Shown: piece after piece, positions 58,582 through 64,000 of the stretch
Layout: each line of letters opens with the position of its first letter
How positions within the stretch are numbered: position 1 is the first letter of the stretch
NCBI RefSeq assembly: GCF_004193775.1
Contig: NC_041019.1
Coordinates: 9,224,204 to 9,288,203, forward strand
Reading direction: 5' to 3'
Source: Glycine soja
Lineage: Eukaryota > Streptophyta > Magnoliopsida > Fabales > Fabaceae
DNA: 64,000 bases
The notes under the pieces: generated by a model
What the model was told of the DNA's origin: nothing
What the model saw: the letters and a program-made list of their open reading frames with translations, nothing else
The model's database searches: none
Made by a program: the position numbers and the translations under genes

Positions 58582-61500
58582 ATGCTCCACTCTCTCTTCA
58601 CTCTCCGCCGCCACCGTCACCGCCTTTGTTCTTCTCTCTCTAACATCCCCACCGCCCAAAACCACAACATTAACCTTCTCGACAACAATGCCTCTCTCAA
58701 ACCCCACTTATTGGAGCTCTCCCTCGCGATCCCCGAAACCACTCGCACGTGCTGGAGGCTCCCCGCGCTGGGCCCCTCGCACGTGCTGCAACTCCTGCTG
58801 GCTCTCGAGTCCCACAGCGTCACTGTCGAAAAGGTTCGATCTTTGTGGGAAATTTTCAAATGGGGTGCTCACAAAAACGTGGCTTTGAATTCCAAGCACC
58901 CTTCACAGTCCCTTGAAACCATGACCTCGCTTCTCGTGCAAGTGGGGTTGTTTGAAGAAGCCGAGGACTTGCTCTTCGCGTTGGAAAGTAATGAGATTTT
59001 TTATGATCTCGTTAAAGGGTATGTTGCTGCGAGAGATTGGGAAAAAGGTGTTTTTGTGTATGATGTTATGAAGGGTCGAGGGAAGGTTCCTTCGAAGGAT
59101 TGTTATGGTGTTTTGATTGATCTCTTGGTGAAGGTGAAGAGGACGGGTCTTGCATCTAGGGTGGCTTTTGATTTGGTGGATTTGGGAGTACCGTTGAGTG
59201 GTGATGAAGTGAAGGCGTTGGAGAAGGTTATGGTGCAGCTTTGCGTTGATGGGAAGATTCAGGAAGCAAGGAACATGGTGAAGAAGGTGTTGGTTCTTAA
59301 TTCTGAGGTTAGTAGTTTGGTTTTTGATGAGATTGCGTTTGGATATTGTGAGAAGAGGGACTTTAAAGATTTGCTTAGTTTCTTTGTTGAGGTGAAGTGT
59401 GCCCCTAGTGTGATGGCTGCTAATAGAGTTGTGAATTCGTTGTGTAGCAGTTATGGCGTAGAAAGGGCCGGGTTGTTTCTGCAAGAGCTAGAGAGTTTAG
59501 GTTTTAGTCCTGATGAAGTAACCTATGGGATATTGATTGGTTGGAGTTGTCGCGAAGGGAAGATGAGAAATGCATTGAGTTGTTTGTCAGTTATGCTATC
59601 GAAAAGCTTTGTGCCGCATGTGTATACTTATAATGCTCTTATAAGTGGGTTGTTTAAGTTAGGTATGTTGGATCATGCACGGGACATTGTTGATGAGATG
59701 ATTGAGAGGGGGATACTGCCTGATATTTCGACTTTCAGAGTCCTTATTGCGGGCTATTGTAAGTCTAGGCGGTTTGATGAAGTGAAAAGTTTGATTCATG
59801 AGATGGAGAACCGTGGATTGATTAAGCTTGCTTTGATGGAGAATCCGATTTCCAAGGCTTTTCTGATTTTGGGCTTGGGCCCTTTGAGTGTGAAGTTGAA
59901 ACGAGACAATGATGGGGGACTTTCGAAAACAGAGTTCTTTGATGAGGTTGGAAATGGACTTTATTTGGATACAGATGTTGATGAGTATGACAAACACATT
60001 ACTTTGGATCTTGAAGAATCCATGGTACCCAACTTCAATTCATTTGTAAGTAAGGAATGTAGCGATGGTAACCTGAAAAATGCATTGGTTTTGGTTGAAG
60101 AAATGCTTTGTTGGGGACAAGAATTGCTATTTCCTGAATTTTCAAATTTAGTGAGACAACTTTGTTCATCTCGGTCACAAATCAAGTCAATGACCAAGCT
60201 TTTGGAGCAAATGCCAAAGTCTGCACATAAACTTGACCCAGAAACTCTCAATTTGGTTGTACAGGCATACAGCAAGAAAGGCTTACTTTTCAAAGCAAAA
60301 ATTATACTAGATGGAATGCTTCAAAACGAATTTCATGTCAAGAATGAGACATATACTGCCATATTAATGCCTTTATGTAAGAAAGGAAACATGAAGGACT
60401 TTAGTTATTATTGGGATGTTGCTTGTAGAAATAAATGGTTACCAAGTTTGGAGGACTTTAAATGTCTTCTAGTCCATATCTGCCATTGGAAAATGCTTAA
60501 GGAAGCATCACAATTTCTTGAAATCATGCTTTTATCATACCCTTATCTAAAGTCTGATATATGTCATGTATTTCTAGAAGTACTTTCTAGTACAGGTCTT
60601 GCTGACACTGCACTTGTAGTTTTAAAACAACTGCAACCTTGTTTCAACTTGGATCATACTGATTATAATCATCTTATAAGGGGTTTATGCAATGAGGGAA
60701 AATTTTCTCTAGCCTTTACAGTATTGGATGATATGCTGGATAGATCTTTGGCACCTTGTTTGGATGTTTCAGTCTTGTTAATCCCTCAATTGTGCAAGGC
60801 TCATAGATATGACAAAGCTATTGCTTTAAAAGATATCATTTTAAAAGAGCAGCCTTCATTTTCTCATGCTGCAGATTGTGCATTGATATGCGGATTTTGC
60901 AATATGGGGAGCACGGGGAAAGCTGACACTCTGTTCCGTGATATGTTGTCTAAAGGGTTAACTCCAGATGATGAACTGTGTAACATAATTATTCAGGGCC
61001 ATTGCCATGTTAATGACTTGAGGAAAGTGGGGGAGCTACTGGGTTTTGCAATAAGAAAAGATTGGGAGCTATCCCTCACAAGTTACAAGAATTTAGTACG
61101 ATTGGTTTGTAGGAAAGGTAGAGTCCAGTTCGCACTGAGCTTAAAGAACCTTATGCTTGCACAATGTCCACTTGATGGGCTTATCATATATAACATTCTT
61201 ATGTTCTATCTTTTGAAAGATGGAAACAGTTTGGATGTTAATAAGATACTAACTGAAATGGAAGAGAAGAAAGTTGTACTTGATGAAGTTGGTCATAATT
61301 TTCTTGTATATGGTTTCTTGCAATGTAGAGATTTATCTAGTTCTCTGCATTATCTAACTACCATGATTTCAAAGGGACTTAAACCAAGTAACCGCAGCTT
61401 GAGGAAGGTAATAAGCAAGCTGTGTGATGCTGGGAATCTGAAAAAAGCCCTGAAGTTGAGTCAAGAAATGAGATTAAGAGGCTGGATGCATGATTCTTCC

Positions 61501-62142
61501 ATTCAAACATCTATTGTTGAAAGCCTTCTTCTGTGTGGTAATATACAAGGAGCAGAAACCTTTTTGGACAGGATGGGAGAGGAATCTCTAACTCCTGATG
61601 ATATCAATTATGATTACCTTATCAAGTGTTTTTGCCAGCATGGAAGATTGAACAAGGCAGTTCATCTTATGAACACAATGCTGAAGAAGCATAACATTCC
61701 AGTTTCCACCAGTTATGATTTTATCATTCATGGATTCTGTGCACAAAATAAACTGGACATAGCTTTGAATTTTTATTCTGAGATGTTGAGTTGGAATCTC
61801 AAACCAAGAATTGATACAGTGGAAATGCTTCTCCATAGATTCTGCCAAGATGGGAAGACAGAACTAGCAGAACAATTCCTTGTGGACATGAGTCATGGAG
61901 GTGAAACTCCAACCAGAAAAATGTATTGCACTGTAATTAAGAGTTATCACATGAAAAAGAATCTTAGGAAGGCATCAGAGCTCCTGCAAGCCATGCAGGA
62001 AAATGGCTATCAGCCTGACTTTGAAACACATTGGTCTCTCATAAGCAACTTAAACAGTGCCAAAGCAAAGGACACTGATAATGCGAGCAAGGGATTTTTA
62101 TCAAGACTTCTTTTTAAAAGTGGCTTTCTTCAAAAGAAATGA
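58582..62142 (+). CDS. Long P-type pentatricopeptide repeat protein (At5g15280-like), intronless
   Basis: A 1186-residue PPR protein. PPR proteins bind organelle RNA through arrays of 35-residue helical hairpins and act in RNA stability, processing or translation. The N-terminus (MLHSLFTLRRHRHRLCSSLS) is Arg/His/Ser-rich and lacks acidic residues, as in a mitochondrial targeting peptide. Clear consecutive P motifs occur around residues 308-415 (VTYGILIGWSCREGKMRNAL, YTYNALISGLFKLGMLDHAR, STFRVLIAGYCKSRRFDEVK), and more follow up to about 1150 (YNHLIRGLCNEGKFSLAF, INYDYLIKCFCQHGRLNKAV, TSYDFIIHGFCAQNKLDIAL). There is no E or DYW editing domain. Length and layout resemble Arabidopsis At5g15280 (about 1200 aa), recognised from memory. 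The frame is open from 58501 but the first ATG is 58582. An out-of-frame upstream ATG at 58572 opens a 23-codon frame overlapping the start. Confidence 0.92.
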   Translation: MLHSLFTLRRHRHRLCSSLSNIPTAQNHNINLLDNNASLKPHLLELSLAIPETTRTCWRLPALGPSHVLQLLLALESHSVTVEKVRSLWEIFKWGAHKNVALNSKHPSQSLETMTSLLVQVGLFEEAEDLLFALESNEIFYDLVKGYVAARDWEKGVFVYDVMKGRGKVPSKDCYGVLIDLLVKVKRTGLASRVAFDLVDLGVPLSGDEVKALEKVMVQLCVDGKIQEARNMVKKVLVLNSEVSSLVFDEIAFGYCEKRDFKDLLSFFVEVKCAPSVMAANRVVNSLCSSYGVERAGLFLQELESLGFSPDEVTYGILIGWSCREGKMRNALSCLSVMLSKSFVPHVYTYNALISGLFKLGMLDHARDIVDEMIERGILPDISTFRVLIAGYCKSRRFDEVKSLIHEMENRGLIKLALMENPISKAFLILGLGPLSVKLKRDNDGGLSKTEFFDEVGNGLYLDTDVDEYDKHITLDLEESMVPNFNSFVSKECSDGNLKNALVLVEEMLCWGQELLFPEFSNLVRQLCSSRSQIKSMTKLLEQMPKSAHKLDPETLNLVVQAYSKKGLLFKAKIILDGMLQNEFHVKNETYTAILMPLCKKGNMKDFSYYWDVACRNKWLPSLEDFKCLLVHICHWKMLKEASQFLEIMLLSYPYLKSDICHVFLEVLSSTGLADTALVVLKQLQPCFNLDHTDYNHLIRGLCNEGKFSLAFTVLDDMLDRSLAPCLDVSVLLIPQLCKAHRYDKAIALKDIILKEQPSFSHAADCALICGFCNMGSTGKADTLFRDMLSKGLTPDDELCNIIIQGHCHVNDLRKVGELLGFAIRKDWELSLTSYKNLVRLVCRKGRVQFALSLKNLMLAQCPLDGLIIYNILMFYLLKDGNSLDVNKILTEMEEKKVVLDEVGHNFLVYGFLQCRDLSSSLHYLTTMISKGLKPSNRSLRKVISKLCDAGNLKKALKLSQEMRLRGWMHDSSIQTSIVESLLLCGNIQGAETFLDRMGEESLTPDDINYDYLIKCFCQHGRLNKAVHLMNTMLKKHNIPVSTSYDFIIHGFCAQNKLDIALNFYSEMLSWNLKPRIDTVEMLLHRFCQDGKTELAEQFLVDMSHGGETPTRKMYCTVIKSYHMKKNLRKASELLQAMQENGYQPDFETHWSLISNLNSAKAKDTDNASKGFLSRLLFKSGFLQKK

Positions 62143-64000
62143 TTCAAAGAAATAGCCCTTGCCAAAGGGGTATTTGTTGGTTGTATTTGTAAGAATGTAA
62201 GTACACTGTACATTGGACTTCACTTTTTGGGAAATGATTTTGGACAACAATAGTTATCAACAATCAAGGGATCTGTTAATCACTTTGAGTGTAATAATCC
62301 AGTTATAAAGTGACTTTATCCTCTTTCTATATTTGGATTGGGGACTTCATGTCAACATCAAATAGTTTTGGAATAAAATACACACATCCTTAGCTTCTTT
62401 GCAGTATGCATTATTTCTATAATTCCTCCTAGAAAATAACATAAAATCTTCGTACCAATATACCATGTTCAGCATTCAGCTGTTTTTTTTTTTAATTTGT
62501 TTTGTCTGTGGGAGAGATAATACAACAAAAACAGAAAAACAGACTAACTACTCAAACAGTAAACACTCCCAAGGGGAGAAAATACTCCTCTCTATTTATT
62601 GGAATTTTCCACAAGAGAGATATAAACACAATGGACTTGTGGGTCTCATATGCTTACTATAATTTTTCAATAGGAGAGATATAGACACAATGGGCTTGTG
62701 ACTTACTGAAATATTCAAGTAACCGGAGAGAATCACAACCCCCCATCAGGTCTACAAGCAGCACACTGTGAAGAGCATGTGGCCAGTATGTCTTAGTTTG
62801 CACGGGAATATCAGCAACAGCCCCTCTCATTGTTCGCTAAGTGAATTAAACTGGTGTTCAAACACACTCATAATATTGCCTTAGTGGTGGGTATATATTA
62901 TTTTTGATGCCCATGAGCCAAGCCTATTGAAATTTTGTAATCACTAGTACTTTCAATTGAAAAAAAATGAATATGATCAAATGCCTTGTGACATGTATAT
63001 ATTCACACAAGATTTTATAGTTTGAGAAGTAGTAGCTACCCCTCTTTGTTTTTATTAAGAAGATAGTAATATAGCTGTTGAAAAAAAATATGACATATAT
63101 TCATGACTCATGAGAGATGCTTCCAAGAGACCGTACTAGGGCATTTGAAACTGCATCAGGTCAAGTAATACGTTCAGTATTTACGTTTAAGGCAAAAGCT
63201 ACTTCCAATAGTTTTATAGCATGCATGGATCAGATTTTATTTTCCTAGAATTAATTCCAAAGTAACAAATAGTAATTTTTTTACTTTTTTAATGTTTCAC
63301 CATAATTTTGGATCTTTGAATTAATTTTTGGTAGCTATCTAAACATGTTATTAGACTTTCACGTTTTTAACATAAGTTTTGAGCTTTGAACGTGAACTAA
63401 AACATACATGTTTTGTTTGAGCGAAACACATTAATATTGCACATAATCGTTAAAAAATTATAGACTGAAGACTTAACATCAGAGTGAGATGTTTATGTTC
63501 AATGTATTATTAAGATATGAACTTGCGATTAGAAGCACTCTGCATCTTACGTAAATAAAAATTAAAAATCATTTAATCCCAACAAACTTTAGCATATTTA
63601 ATAGATAAATTGGTTTGTATGACAAAGATTTTATTAAAAAATATAATATTAGTTAAAAATAAACTGGGTGTAAACAATAAAAAAAGAACCTTTTAATTAC
63701 CATAGTTGACGTAACTTTTTTTTTAAACATGTGTTCAAGACTCAAAAGTACATTTTACATTTATGTGTACAAAGAAAAAAGTTTCTGAAATCTATAAAAA
63801 AAAGTCTCTGAAATTCAAACTAATTCGTCTTATGTTTAAATAAATTAATATAATTAAAATTTACGTGAAAAATGATTATATACTAAAATATTTTACACGG
63901 ACATTTAATTATAATTCATTATATATGATAAATTTGTCAATTTTTAAAATAATTATCTCAAAATAATTCAAATGATAATTTATAAATAATAATATAAAAT
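62143..64000. other. 3-prime flank of the PPR gene and intergenic DNA
   Basis: No gene is recognised. An AATAAA lies near 62373. A 27-bp direct repeat with two mismatches (GAGAGATATAAACACAATGG form) occurs at 62615-62641 and 62674-62700. The remainder is AT-rich. Confidence 0.5.
62615..62700. repeat. Local direct repeat of about 27 bp, spacing 59
   Basis: GAGAGATATA(A/G)ACACAATGG followed by (A/G)CTTGTG occurs twice, at 62615-62641 and 62674-62700. Non-coding. Confidence 0.8.

Noticed and set aside
58903..59484. 193-codon minus-strand frame within the PPR gene
   Set aside because: It is the antisense shadow of a long intronless coding region; the His/Asn/Ile-rich composition is typical of such shadows.

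Overview
This is a plant nuclear genomic window, almost certainly from a legume and most likely soybean or a close Glycine relative. The evidence is plant intron-exon structure, AT-rich intergenic DNA, Au-type legume SINEs, and a dense layer of LTR, LINE, CACTA, MULE and small inverted-repeat elements. The species is inferred from style and repeats and was not looked up.

Five host genes can be supported. From left to right: (1) a nine-exon CNOT9/CAF40 gene on + (CDS 5418-14318) whose introns hold a full-length SINE (intron 1), a solo LTR (intron 2) and a LINE 3-prime tail (intron 3). (2) A single-exon DUF4408/DUF761-type membrane protein on - (22480-23022). (3) A seven-exon GDP-L-galactose phosphorylase (VTC2/GGP) gene on + (42581-45302), the committed step of ascorbate synthesis. 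Its long leader carries the non-AUG (ACG) upstream ORF known to mediate ascorbate feedback. (4) A secreted Cys-rich STIG1-like protein on + (57321-57749). (5) A long intronless P-type PPR protein on + (58582-62142).

The space between genes is mostly transposon. A CACTA-like element (about 29236-36746) carries exon fragments of at least four unrelated host genes: a SYP31/32 syntaxin, a VMP1/KMS1-type membrane protein, a PPR protein tail, and an ARP1-like RNA-binding protein. A second CACTA-type terminus at 47453 sits inside a LINE remnant and is followed by another captured PPR exon. From about 49954 to 56707 lies a Mutator-like element with degenerate TIRs. It carries two convergent decayed genes: a plant mobile domain (PMD/MAIN-like) gene on + and a MULE transposase on -, with interstitial telomere-like repeats between them. 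Two further decayed LINE fragments, three foldback or long-TIR elements, several MITE-like elements and local tandem duplications fill the rest.

The host genes show no sign of acting together; this is ordinary plant gene order broken up by elements. The most interesting material is the multi-gene capture in the CACTA-like elements, the PMD-carrying MULE, and the regulatory uORF of the ascorbate gene.
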